Source of the DNA: Dicaeum eximium
Lineage: Eukaryota > Chordata > Aves > Passeriformes > Dicaeidae
Direction: 5' to 3'
Length of the DNA stretch: 64,000 nt
Assembly: GCA_013396995.1 (NCBI GenBank)
Contig: VWZP01007456.1
Span: forward strand, 252,431-316,430
The notes below the pieces were generated by a model, which was not told the DNA's origin, made no database searches, and saw only the letters and a list, made by a program, of their open reading frames with translations. Positions 1 through 11,656 of this stretch are shown here, in pieces. The first letter of the stretch is position 1. The number at the start of each line of letters is the position of its first letter. Position numbers and translations under genes: made by a program.

Positions 1-2696
1 AAAGAGTTCTTAGCTGGAAAGTGTGTGACAGATTACAGCTTACTGGCCGATGTTTACCTGAGGTAGTCCTGTGATTGAAATTGCCATGTACAACAAGAGG
101 AACCAAGAAATTTTAAATTGATGTTTTTTATCCCAGTGTTTTTTTCCATCAGTTTGAACCAGAAATAGGAGTTAATTTTTGGATATCAGATACCTGCTTG
201 TCTTCTTATTTGTTGAGGAACCAATTAATAGCTTACTTAGGTACTGTCCTTGCATCTCCAACATTAAAATGTGCCAGTACCTGAAATTTGAAAAAAATAT
301 TACATTTGACTGCCCTGTTCCTAACTCTTTTGTTAGTGGTTGTCCTATATACTTGTGTTGGGAGGATACAAAATCTTTGTGCCTGTGAGAAGAAAAGCAT
401 TGGTGACACCAGCTGTAAATTACGTTGTGTTCTTGACCTTTAATCAGGAACTTAATTCTAGACAAGCATAACAACTATCCTTTCTCCTTGAAAAAACAAA
501 TCATTTACTTTTTAAAATGAATCTTTTAATTTGAAGAATTTAATAATCCACATTTACTGTTTGGTCTCACCTTTAATTTGTATAGTAGGCATTCTTCTTG
601 GTCCCTTTCTCCAGAGGGCTCCATGGGAGAAAAAGATTTTTTTCAGAAGGTTTCAAATTGTGGATAATGTGCCACATGTGGCTCTGTCCACTGTTCATGG
701 GTCTCTTTGTCCTGATCACAAGAAACTGAATTTCAGGGTTCATGACTTTCATAAGTCAGATCACATTATAAATTATGTCCTTATTTCTTGGATAATTAAA
801 GGAAATTAAAGGTGAGTTTATATCTTGCACAATACTATTGTCTTTTACTGATATACATGAGAATTTAGGTAGAAGAGAACAATCTTTTGCGTGTAAAGCT
901 TACTAGAAGCAAAAAACTTCAATGTCTTTTTCAGCATGGGAATGGTAGCAACAGTTCTTTTGTTCCTACAGCCCTGGTTAGTTACAAGTAACAAAAGTTC
1001 CTATACTTCAGTCTAAAATATTATGTAAAATATCTTCCTATAGGCATGAAAGGGCAAACATTTTAACTATGGGATTCTGGATTTACATAGATTTACATAG
1101 ATTTGGGATTTTTTTCATCTATTAAGGAACAAATTATTAGTGAAAGTCTCTGAACTTCATAGCATCCTTGTAGCATATTTGGAAAGTGAAAAATCTTGCC
1201 ACTCACTGGGGAAAAAATATTCCTTTGTATGATTCTATGATGGAGTTGATTTAGTAATGGAAAATCATAACCTCCTCTGAACTCTGAATTGTTATTATGG
1301 AACAGAGGGGTATAATTAAAAAAAAAAAAAGGATTGCCTTTGCCTAATTAAAACCTTATTCTTTAACTGGATTAGATTACTTTAACTTTTTCTTCAAGTA
1401 CTTTACTTGAAATTGAATTCTACAGAATGTGGAAAATCAGTTTTCCTTTCTCATTGATCCTTTATTTTGTGTGCTGTGATATGAATGCCGCCACTGATTG
1501 GAGAAATTGGAAGCCAACTAGTTTAAAATCTGAGCATTCCTAGTAAACCCCTTATTTTATCATGACAATTCCTTTTCCCATGGCCATTCCAAATGAAATT
1601 CCATTCTTACATTCTTCTGAACAGGGTTTTTCAGCTGTTTAAAAAATGTGCATTTGCTAAGTAACCTTGCATAAAATCTCTGTGGTATTTTCAGCATTTC
1701 CGATTCTTCTGCCACACATCTTCTTCAAGTTGAATTTCATCTGTGCACAAAATAAGCAAGGGTCTCAGCTTATGAAATATGCAGTAATAGAAATAGAATG
1801 TTTATAAAAAAGAAATGTTTCTTTAACAAAATATCTACAAACTACAGAATTTAGTGCTTCTAACTATCATTGATGGAAAAGTGACCAATGCATCTTATAT
1901 GCTCAATAAACAGCTACCACCAGATTTGCTTCTATCTATATCTGTGACTTCTGCATAAAAATTACTACAGTTGAAGATGACAGAATGCACATTTTTAATA
2001 CAATACCTGTGTTTTCAAAGCGTGGTCAGAGTAGCCATTCTCTAGTAATTTTTGTACAGTGCTACATTTTTCAAATATGACTGAAATATGACTTGCATCA
2101 TGAGTGTATTTTTTTGTTCTTTCATTTTACGCCATCTGGTCCCATTGTCATCAAAAGAATGAGTACAGGAACATTTTAGAATGCTGTTACCCAAAGGCTG
2201 ATAGATGGTAAAACAGAGGCAAAAAGGCCTGATACAGAAAATATACTCCCTGGAGGTCAGTAAGGAGATCCATGGGTCATCTGTTGTGTTAGAGAAAAGT
2301 AGACAAGCAAATCCAAGATTCAGCTGCCTGTGATATCTGTAAGAATTAAAGAAACAGTAGATTAGTTTTCCCTCGCATTTCTAACATGAAGCCATTGCTG
2401 TCTGTCCTGTGAGCTGTGGTGGTGCTGGTTCTGTTTGGCTGGTAAAGAGAAAGGCTGAGGCACTCTTATATGGTTCTCTTCTCTTTTTGTGTGAGTTGTG
2501 GTTTTGTTGGTTTTTATGGTTATTGCCAAACTGATCATTTTAAGTTTCTTCAGACTTGTGTCCTTATATGTATTTGGCATCTCGCATGCACTCTTCCTCC
2601 AAAACCTGTGGAGAACTGAAGTTGTTTTTAATTAAGAATTATTGAATACAGAGATTAAAATTGTTCTAAAATGGTTTGGTTTTTTTTTTTAATCTC

Positions 2697-2733
2697 AATC
2701 TAAATCTAAATCTAAATCCAAATCTAAATCTAA
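2697..2733. repeat. (TAAATC)n hexanucleotide microsatellite
   Basis: About six units of a TAAATC-type hexamer follow a T10 run. One unit carries a T-to-C change. It is simple sequence that probably grew by slippage. Confidence 0.85.
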
Positions 2734-2857
2734 CAATAAGGCAGTAAGAATTTGCTGATTCTGATTCCAAGCTGTCCCTCTAACCACATTCATCATGGGG
2801 TAATATTACTGTTGACATTAAAGGTCTATCTGGTTCTGCATTATTTGTTAGTGTAGT

Positions 2858-2912
2858 ACTTCTGGTTATTTATTAATGTCACAGTTGGTGACATTAATAA
2901 ATAGCCAGAAGT
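2858..2912. repeat. Near-perfect 25-bp inverted repeat (hairpin)
   Basis: The left arm 2858-2882 and right arm 2888-2912 are complementary at 24 of 25 positions. The remaining position (t2866 opposite g2904) would be a G-U wobble in RNA read from the plus strand. The loop is only 5 nt (2883-2887). Outside the arms, pairing continues weakly (2851-2854 with 2916-2920, with mismatches and a bulge). Possible explanations are a microRNA-like hairpin, a remnant of a palindromic MITE, or a chance inverted duplication. The small loop argues against a canonical pre-miRNA. Confidence 0.9.
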
Positions 2913-4277
2913 AAAAACACTCTATTATTTTAGCAGGTGTGGAAATGCAAATTAATTTATTTTTGATAATAGAAAACATTCTCTTTACAAAAAGGGAGAA
3001 ATGTCTTGTGGAGTAAATTAACATAAGACATCCTCATGACAGTAGAAGCACTGGATACTTAAATAAATTATTTGTGGTGTTTTTCTACCTCTTTTATGTA
3101 CTTACATGCTTGGTAGAGGAGTACATACAGACCTGAATTTTGTTTACCTACTCGAGTCTGAAAGAGCAGCAGAATTCAAGGAATAACACAAATGCAGAAC
3201 ATTTCAATCAGGAGTTTTCTTTGTATTCTGAGATGAGATTTCAAAAGTTTTACTAAAAAGTTATTTCAGAATTTCTAATCTTATGTTGGGTTAATATTTT
3301 CTAATTCTATTTTGAATGACTTCATGAAATTATCAAATAATGTTGATTAGTTGCGAGAAGTACTCGATTGGTGACAATCTGTGGTGAATGTTGAAGACAT
3401 TAAAGCATATATACTTTCCCAGTCTTCTTTCTTTAATGCTGTTTAATGAATGCTCAATTTAAAATGTTCCATAGTAAATCTCAATTCTCTCTTTAATAAT
3501 TAGGAAAAATGTCTTCCTCCAGAATTGTGGAAGATCGGACACAGCAGTCTGTACTGCCAGAGGAAATAAAAAAAACCCCCAACTTTATTTGAGAAGAATA
3601 TTACTTAAATATTGATTTTATAGTCCTTATTAAAAGTAGACATATTAGGAATATAGGATGGCAGAATAGATACTTTAGAATTTGTTATCATACAGGGACT
3701 TGAAAAAGTATGTGTCCACTTAATTGCTTGGAGTACCAGAAAGTTACTAAAGTGCAGTATGCAAAGCTTTATAATCTAGAAAACAGTTCAAATTTAAACC
3801 TAGTTTAAATATTGTCAGAACAGGATTTCAAGTTAAGGAATTATTCTCTACCACATTAGAATGTATAGTATATTCAGCTAAAATAGCATCATCCATTGTA
3901 ATGTACTATCCATCATCCATGGTGAAATGTTTCTGCAAGAATGAAACAATGTAAGCAAATAATCTCTGTATTTCACAATGCATACTATATTTCTAGATTT
4001 GTCTGTTTTGATTTCTGCCTTCTTGATATAAGGACTTAATATATTTTGTACTGGCCAAGAATGCCATCACCAACAAACAAACAATCCCATCAGATAAAAC
4101 GTTATATCTTTTCCAGAGCTCTTGGCTCAACAGATGTGGAGTGAATAGATCCAGTTTATAAGTCACAAAATAAAAACTGTTTCCTGAAAAATGTTGTTTT
4201 TGTGTCAAATGTTGACTCCTAATAGCATTGATAAGAATAGGCAGATCCATCAGGTCGATGCTTGGCTCTGAGGTTGG

Positions 4278-4672
4278 TGTCACTTGGTCTGTTCTGTCTG
4301 GAGAAGAGGAGACTGAGGGGAGTCATTGCAGTTGACAACTTCCTTGTGAGGGGAAGAGCAGGGGCAGGCACTGATCTCTGCTCTGTGGTTGCCAGTGTCA
4401 GGACCAGAAATAATGGCACAAAGCTGAGTCAGGGGAGGTTTACACTGGATATAGGAAAAGGTTCTTCACCAAGAGGGTGTCTGTGTGTTGGAACAGGCTC
4501 CCCAGGGCAATGGTAACAACACCAAGCCTGACAGAGCTCAAGAAGCATTTGGGCAATGCTCTCAGGCACAAGGTGTGACTCTTAGGGATGGTCCTATGTA
4601 GGATAGGGAGCTGGACTCAATATTCTTTGTGGATACCTTCCAACTCATCATATTCTCTGATTTTTTGACCCG
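4278..4672 (+). mobile_element. CR1 LINE, 3' end fragment
   Basis: This is the 3' end of a CR1 non-LTR retrotransposon in sense orientation. The plus-strand frame near 4283-4320 encodes the CR1 ORF2 C-terminal signature GLFCLEKRRLRG. It is followed by the typical stretch encoding QGRFTLDIGK (near 4434) and by the family's 3' untranslated end with a TTCCAACTC-type motif just before a decayed ATTCTCTGA tail (about 4639-4661). Stop codons and frameshifts break the frame after about 4516, so it is a dead 5'-truncated copy. 5' truncation is normal for CR1 because target-primed reverse transcription starts at the 3' end. The left edge is approximate. Confidence 0.88.
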
Positions 4673-7600
4673 GAAGCTCTATATAATGGAAGAATTTCCT
4701 TGTAATGGACTTAAATTCATAATCTTATTGGTATCAGTAGATAGATGACCTAAGTGCATCTTATTCTCATTCCACTGGAAGAGTGGGAATAATAACCACC
4801 TATTTGATCTGTTTTGGAGCAATATATGACAGAGTAGCACCTTAACTGGTGCCTGATGCCAGTAGACAATCCTGTTAGAAAAATTGGAAAATTGGCTGGT
4901 TGTATGGAGTGCACTAAGAGACTTTGCAATAAGAAACAGTGAGTGCCATGAATATCCTTTAAAATCTGGCTCTTTATGACCTATTGTAGTTAAATTTCCT
5001 GTGCCAGGTTTGTTTTTTTTTCTCTTTCTATATATGGGGAATAGCAGGAATACCTAGTTAAGGGTAAAGACAACTTTTTGGTAAAAGTCCATTTCATGAG
5101 GATTTTACATGTAAGCTTTCCACCAAATCTATAGGAGTACTAATCTGAATATAGTGTCACACATACCTTAGCTATGGGAAAGCTGTAATTCATCCATGGA
5201 ATGCCGAGTGGATTGCTGAAATACAGACAAACCACAACGTTTTTGCTCCTATCTAAGCAGCCTTCTTGGAAGAGCAAGATGATAGTCCAGAACATGTAAA
5301 ACAGAAAAAGGACCAAAAAATATTTTGAATATATGAAAGAATGAATAAAAAGTGACTAATGAAATGAACTCAGGTGGTACAATGTAATTAAGAAGTTTGT
5401 TACAAGAATTACAAGAGTAACACCTATTAACTATTGACAGTAATAAAGACAACTGTTTTCCAAGTGCAAGCTATTATTTCTTAAACCTCTTTTTCTGAAT
5501 ATTTTTCAGCTTGGGAAACATTTTAAAAGAAGTTGAGGTTCCCATTTTCTTGCTCTTACCCTGTTTTTCAGGTTTGAATTAGCATGGTAATTCCAAGCAT
5601 TTTGGAGGAGTGCGTGTGAGTGGAGGTTCTACAGCAACTGGTGAACTTTGCTTACTACATTACTACATGTTTCCTTTTAAATCTAAAATTATTTACAGCA
5701 GTGCTTCCCTTTGACCCTGGGCTTGATGCACTTTATAAAGTGTGACATCATTGTTACTTACAGTTAAAACACAAGAAGGGGAAGGACAAGTAATTAAGAG
5801 CATATTGAAACTGGATTCCTGGGAGGTGTCAGTGTTGCCATGGCTGTTCTTGGACACTTAACCTTTCTGGGTTTGCACAAACCCTATTGTTTGTTGCTGG
5901 AAGGAGAAGAGCCTTGTGTCAGTATGCACGCACTTCAGGATAGTCACATCTGCTTCATTCAGTTTTGATACATGATCTCTGGATTGGACACCTGTTCTTT
6001 AGACTATTTATTAATTAGGCAGACATTTGCAGCATGCTGTGCACCCTGCTTTAGCCAGCTGAGCTATTGGCCTTTTTTACAAAGCAGCTTGTTACCTAGT
6101 CCAGGTTAGCTGGTGTTCTCTGTTGCACTTGCCTGAATCATGCGGAATGGGAGATGTCAGATTATATGTTTAAATGTTGGGGTTCCTTCAGATCTCTGTG
6201 TGCTTTCTTGGTTGCTAGGACAGTGTTGAGCTAACATCCGTATCAGTTGACAATGGATGGGTCAGCCAACTGTGAAACCTATAAAACTGGGTCAAGAATA
6301 GTTCTGCCCAGCCCAGCAAGAGTGAGGCCTGAGCCAAAGGAAATAACCTTTTCCCTTGGCTATTCATTTTCTTATAAATGTAGAGCTTATTGTACCAGAT
6401 TCATGAAAGGTAAAATCAAAGCATGTATGAGCAAATATAATGATTATTAAAACAGGAAAATACTATTGATATTGGAACAGCCTTTGGTGCTTTTAGGGTA
6501 GAGTTGAACTGATCCTGAATTTATCTGGCAGTGTGTGAAAGCTGAGCCACTGACTCGTATTCAAGCTCTAGGTTCAATAATAAGAACATTTTTTGAGAAA
6601 TACAATGGAAAATATTACAGCTATTTTGACTACTATATCAGCTCACATATGTTCTGAAATATTAACTTGGCATGTTTTCTCCTGATTGCTTTGTAAAACA
6701 TTTTCCTCTTCTTTTGACTGTCTCTACATTGGTTCATAAGGGCATTTGTGCTATTGACATGCATGGCTATTTTCTTATTTTGTATGCACGCTCATCAGGG
6801 CAGAACTTGATGTTGGCCTGTTTGTGCAACATGAACCACAATGAGTCACTGTTCTTGGTTTGTTCACAGAGACAGTGAAATAAAAATGACTAATAAAAAT
6901 GGGAGTGAGGGTGTAAACATGACTGAAGATAAATTCTTAGAGGATGGGGCTTTTTTTGTGTTCAAAAGAAATGGCCAGGAAGTGAAGAGGGGTTTGGATT
7001 GAACTGAGTATCTGTACTAGTACTGTTCACTAATGAATGGTGTAGATTTCCATAACATCAAAAATACTTTGTGTCCTTTTAAAAAACTTTTTTCCAGTGC
7101 TATTCTGATCCTGAATAAAAAGTGTACTTTTGCTTTGTGTTCATTTGTCAGGGAAGGGTCTATCTTCAGCCCTGCTAATCAAGGTACTTTTAAAAACTAT
7201 TCTTAGGCATCAAAGTTCTTAAAAATTGTGTGTAAATAGTTGCTTTTGGTTGACTTCATACAGTTTTCCCATTTCATTAATGGGAAAGATGCCAGAGCAG
7301 AAGTGCTTACAATCTTTTCTTTGCAAATTTAATTTTTTTACCTTGCAAACATTAATAACTTCCAATATTACTTGTTCGAATATTGCCATAAAAACCATAG
7401 GTGACTATTTTAATTATTAAAAGTTTACAGGACTAAAGTTTCTCCTCTTCTCTCCTGAGTTTCAGTCATGCTACACTTACAAATTCTATTGCAACAGTTT
7501 TGGAAGTGTATAATTAATGCTGACTGAAAAATATTACTCTTTAGAAGATTATTCTGCAGTAATTGTTGTACAGACATTGAGATGTCCTGACTGCCTCCAC

Positions 7601-8555
7601 AGGAACATCTTTGATTATTACAGATAATATTAAGTTTGTATTTTTGCTTGGATTTAACACTGATAAAATACCTACTTGGAATATGTGCAGTGTATTGGTT
7701 GTTAAATATGTAAGGAGTTTTTATGGCATGTGTTGCAATTTGTTGGCTTGCTGATCCTTCTGCTGTTTCACTGAAGAATAGTAACAGAACTTGTAAACTG
7801 GAAGATTGTTTTGAATGAAAGAAATATTCTGGTTTTGTAATTTGCTGTGAAGTTGCTGATGGGTGGGGGTCCAATTGTTTTATGTGTTTTGGAAGATAAA
7901 AGAGAAGATCTGAAAATCTCCATTTGAAGATTCACATCTAAGAATTTCCTGCCTTCCCTCTCTCTTCAAAATGTTAAGACAATAAACATCCATTTTTATA
8001 TAAATACTAGATTGTTAGAGAATGCTCTACATTCTGGAAGGCAAAAAGTGGCACTGAAAAAAAGGCCAGATGTTCTTTGGTGTCCTTGCTGCAGCATGTA
8101 AATGCACACATCAGGAGCTAGTCCAAACTCTGCTGAGTGAACAGGACTCAAGCATAGCAGAAAATAGATCCTCACTGTCTAATGCTATCTCAAACCCTTT
8201 TAATTGGATGTGAATCCAGTACACTCATAATTGCCAATAGGATGCCCTTAACATGAGAGAGCAATTTCTTTCCTTTCTGAAGTTGTGTATTTTCTGGATC
8301 ATTTGATTTTGGTGAAAAAGCCTTCTGCAGTCTGCCATCATCTATCACCCGTACCCCACAATTCCTTGCTTCATTTCACTTAGTCCACAAATCTTTCTTT
8401 TAACTTCATTTTCACTATAAATCAGAGACTAACCCATTCTACAGCAAATTCTGAGGGTTTTTTTACAAAATCTGGCAGAAATAATACCTTACAGCTTCTA
8501 TAGCTGTGTCTAACTAGAACGAGGCGACACAGGCGGGTGCCTCAGGCAGTGATGT
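4673..8555. other. AT-rich unique DNA, no gene seen
   Basis: No gene, RNA gene or transposon is recognised. The longest frame (7425-7874, minus strand, 149 codons) starts with TTG, is rich in Ser, Gln and Asn, and matches no domain I know. I regard it as a chance opening. Confidence 0.65.
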
Positions 8556-9920
8556 ACAGAATCACACACAGAATCACAGAATCACAGAATCACAAGGTTG
8601 GAAGAGACCTTCAAGATCATCAAGTCCAACCCATGACCTAACACCTCAACTAAACCATGACACCAAGTGCCACATCCAGTCTTTTGTCAAACACATCCAG
8701 GGATGGTGACTCCACCACCTCCCTGGGCAGACAATTCCAGTACTTTATCACACTTTCCATAAAAACTTTTTTCCTAATATCCAACCTATATTTTCCTTGG
8801 CACAGCTTGAGACTGTGTCCTCTGGTTCTGTCAGTTGCTGCCTGGAGAAAGAGACCAACCCACTACACTGACTACAGCCACATTTCTGGGAGTTGTAGAG
8901 AGTGACAAGGTCACCCCGGAGTCTCCTTTTCTCCAGGCTGAACAACCCCAGCTCCCTCAGTCGTTCCTCACAGGGTTTGTGTTCCCAGCCCCTCACCAGC
9001 CTCGTTGTCTCCTCTGGACACGCTCCAGCATCTCAACGTCCTTCCCAAACTGAGGGGCCAGAACTGGACACAGCACTCAAGGTGCCCCTCACCAGTGCCG
9101 AGTACAGGGGCAGAATGACCTCCCTGCTCCTGCTGGCCACACTGTTCCTGATCCAGGCCAGGATGCCCTTGGCCTTCTTGGCCACCAGGGCACACTGCTG
9201 GCTCATGTTCAGCCGGCTGTCACCAGCACCCCCAGGTCCCTTTGTGCCTGGGCACTGTCCAGCCACACTGTCCCCAGCCTGTAACACTGCAGGGGGTTAT
9301 TGTGGCCAAAATGCAGGACTCAGTGCTTGGACTTATTAAATGTCATCTTATTGGACTCTGCCCATCCATCCAGCCTGTCCAGGTCTCTCTGCAGGGCCAT
9401 CCTACCTTCCAACAGATCAACACACGCTCCCAGCTTAGTGTCATCTGCAAATTTTACTGATGAAAGACTCAATACCCTCATCCATGTTGTCAGTAAAAAT
9501 ATTGAACAGAATTGTCCCCAGCACAGACCCCTGAGGGACACCACTGGTGACTGTCCCAGCTGGATGCAGCACCGTTCACCACCACATCTGGGCCTGGCCA
9601 TGCAGTCAGTTCCTAACCCAGCAAAGAGAGCTCCTGTCCAAGCCAAGGGCTGCCAGCTTTTCCAGGAATATGCTGCGGGAAATGGTGTCAAAGGCCTTGC
9701 TGAAGTCCAAATAGACAACATCCACAGCCCTTCCTAAGGCTAAGAAGGTGTCAAGCACATTCACCTTCTGGTCATCTGCAGCTAAGTTCCCTCCTGCGTC
9801 CAATAGAGAGCAAAGGTTGATCTTACCCTTCCATTTGCCATTAATATATTTGTAAAAACATTTTTTATTATCCTTTACAAAAATTGCCAAATTAAGTTCG
9901 GACTGAGCTTTGGCCTCCTA
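8556..9920 (-). mobile_element. CR1 LINE, long 3' fragment with RT domain (internally deleted)
   Basis: This is an antisense CR1 copy of about 1.36 kb. Its 3' end is at the low coordinate, where repeated AGAATCAC units (8556-8596) are the complement of the CR1 3' tail. Reading the minus strand from 9890 gives the pre-RT segment (KDNKKCFYKYING), then the RT motif VVYLDFSKAFD (9687-9719). In another frame comes the catalytic box FADDTKLG (FADD at 9440-9451), then the RLNMSQQCA and GLFSLEKRRLRG segments. The residues normally lying between the KYI segment and LDFSKAFD (the RT fingers) are missing, so there is a deletion near 9738. At least three frame changes make it a pseudogene. The 5' (right) edge is uncertain. 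Confidence 0.93.
9320..9890 (-). pseudogene. Broken CR1 ORF2 reverse transcriptase
   Basis: This is the recognisable RT part of the CR1 ORF2 polyprotein, which in an intact element copies its RNA at a nicked target site. Two frames cover it. The first, 9890 to 9606, holds LDFSKAFD and the LEKLAALGL segment, and ends at CWVRN. The second, 9721 to 9320, holds GQFCSIFLL, KFADDTKLG and the LQRDLDRLDGWAE segment. The catalytic Asp pair in FADD is kept, but the frame switch between about 9606 and 9500 and the deletion before LDFSKAFD rule out a working enzyme. The endonuclease domain is absent. Confidence 0.9.
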
Positions 9921-11656
9921 ATTTTTTTTGTATATGCCCTAGAAACTGCTTAAGTACTTCCTGAGAGACCTGGCCCTCCAAAAGAGGGCTCCACTTGCAC
10001 AATTAGGAATGGAACATTGTGCAGTCTTTCAGAGCTTGCAGCCAAATACCACAAGTAGTTCTGTGGATCTGACTGTGTCCCCAGACCAGCTGGTTACATT
10101 TCTCCAAGGGCAGGGTACACTGCTGGGCCTTTCAACCAGCCTCTGTGCCAGAGATCTCCAGTCACCGAGAAGGGCAGGATGCAGTTGTTTACTTCCAGTT
10201 GTCCTTGGTGCACCATTTGCTTAATTTTAGAGCCAGAATATATTTTTAAGTTTTAGCACTAGTAAATGTGAAATAGGGCTTTTATTGTTGAAGAAACAAC
10301 ATTTGTTTTGTTGTGAACAGTAAAGGGCAAAAAACTTAAAAAATTTTTTTTTCTCATTTCAGCATGTTCCTTAAAGCTCCTCTTACTTCCTACTGTGAGC
10401 TACTTATCTGATGTTGCTTGGTGAATGCTGGTCCCCAAGTCAATAAATGTGGTTTTGAAGGCATTTCCTCTCTGAAATGAGTGTATGCTTGTCTTGAAAA
10501 GAATGAATTATTCACACCATCGAGTAAGCAACAGTAAATCTTCATATGAACACCTTCAAAAATTGATATGTTTAAATAAACTGCCCTTATAAATAACCTT
10601 TTACCCAGAGGTGGAATTGTTTTACATCTGAATGGCTATAGGAACCTAAATATCATAAATAATATGAATAACCTTTACTCTTTGGTACTCATGGGAACTT
10701 CTCTTTCTCTAAATAATAGGAGGTTTATAAAATACTGATAGCAATAGACTAATTAAGGTAGGATTTGGCTCTGTTTCGTAATCTACTTTGTCGTGTCTGG
10801 GCCAAACCTGCTCTGAGAACTTTTACGTATCAGCAAACAATGGTTTCTCCTTTTGGAAAAAAAAAAAAGGCATTATTTCTAGGTCTGAGTTTGTTGAATG
10901 TGCTGTCATGCACTTAGTTATTCAGGGAAGCTTCCTTTTTCCCTGGTGCTCTCAACCACACACGTTATGGAAATGTGATGGAGAACATATTATTTTTAAT
11001 ACAGCTTTCTGACTTTCTAGTTCACATCCCTGGGGGTAGAATACAGCTGGCAAAGCTTCAATGCAGGGTTTGCCTAAAGCCATGACACCCTTACAAAAGC
11101 AAGAATAAGCCTATCACATCAGAAGTTACATATTTATGTATTTATAATACACATTTCACTTGAAAATAACTATAGTTCAATGAGAACTATAGTGTTCTCA
11201 ATGAAAGAAAGTGTTGACTGAGTTGCAGTTGTGGCATAAAGGAGTAAATAAGAGCCAGGATGGTGAAAACACTGTAAAAGAGTTTTGATTGGTGCAGATT
11301 ACAAAACTGTAGTAAATCTTTTGATATCTGTAGAGTTTATGAAGAATAAGGAATGCGCCACTGAGAAAATAACCTGGCATGGGAGTTCTTACTTTAATAG
11401 CAGAAAATGAATGAAGGACTGTTCCCTTTAGAGGGAAAGGAGTCAGACTGGCATTTAATTGAAGGTACTTTCAGCCAGAAGCACAAGACAGAGATATGTG
11501 TTTTTCATTGGTCCCTAGAGCCTTCAGTTGCTCCGGTATGATAGGAAAGCAAATTTACAGCGGAAATTAACACATTATGTTATCCTATTTCTGTGAGTGC
11601 TTGTGCTTCATGTGTGTAAACACATTTCTTGCCAAGCTGACATTTCAGGACAGTAG
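9921..11656. other. Unique DNA right of the CR1; origin partly unclear
   Basis: No gene is recognised. The first 250-300 bases (to about 10220) have a different texture: less AT-rich, with a 71-codon plus-strand frame at 10009-10224. They could be a continuation of the CR1 or another decayed repeat, but I cannot match them. The rest is AT-rich and ordinary. A pair of overlapping inverted repeats sits at 11169-11204. Confidence 0.5.
11169..11204. repeat. Two overlapping, mutually exclusive inverted repeats
   Basis: Hairpin A pairs 11169-11178 with 11184-11193 (10 bp, 5-nt loop). Hairpin B pairs 11177-11187 with 11194-11204 (10 of 11 pairs, 6-nt loop). They share 11184-11187, so only one can form at a time. 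In AT-rich DNA this may be chance. Confidence 0.7.

Larger units (their letters stand above)
1..4277. other. AT-rich unique DNA, no gene seen
   Basis: No coding region, RNA gene or transposon is recognisable here. Short open frames (up to about 100 codons) overlap on both strands and resemble no protein family. The stretch holds a short direct repeat at 1081-1100 (a 10-bp unit twice), a 12-base A run near 1319, a hexamer repeat near 2.7 kb and a long-stem hairpin at 2858-2912, listed separately. It reads like avian intron or intergenic DNA. Confidence 0.7.

Noticed and set aside
1225..1245. CR1 tail ATGATTCTATGAT near 1229
   Set aside because: Only the tail-like word is present, without the conserved block that normally precedes it, so chance is likely.
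7425..7874. 149-codon minus-strand frame
   Set aside because: TTG start, composition typical of translated AT-rich DNA, no recognised domain and no splice context.
8902..9737. Two 145-codon plus-strand frames
   Set aside because: They are antisense shadows of the minus-strand CR1 ORF2.
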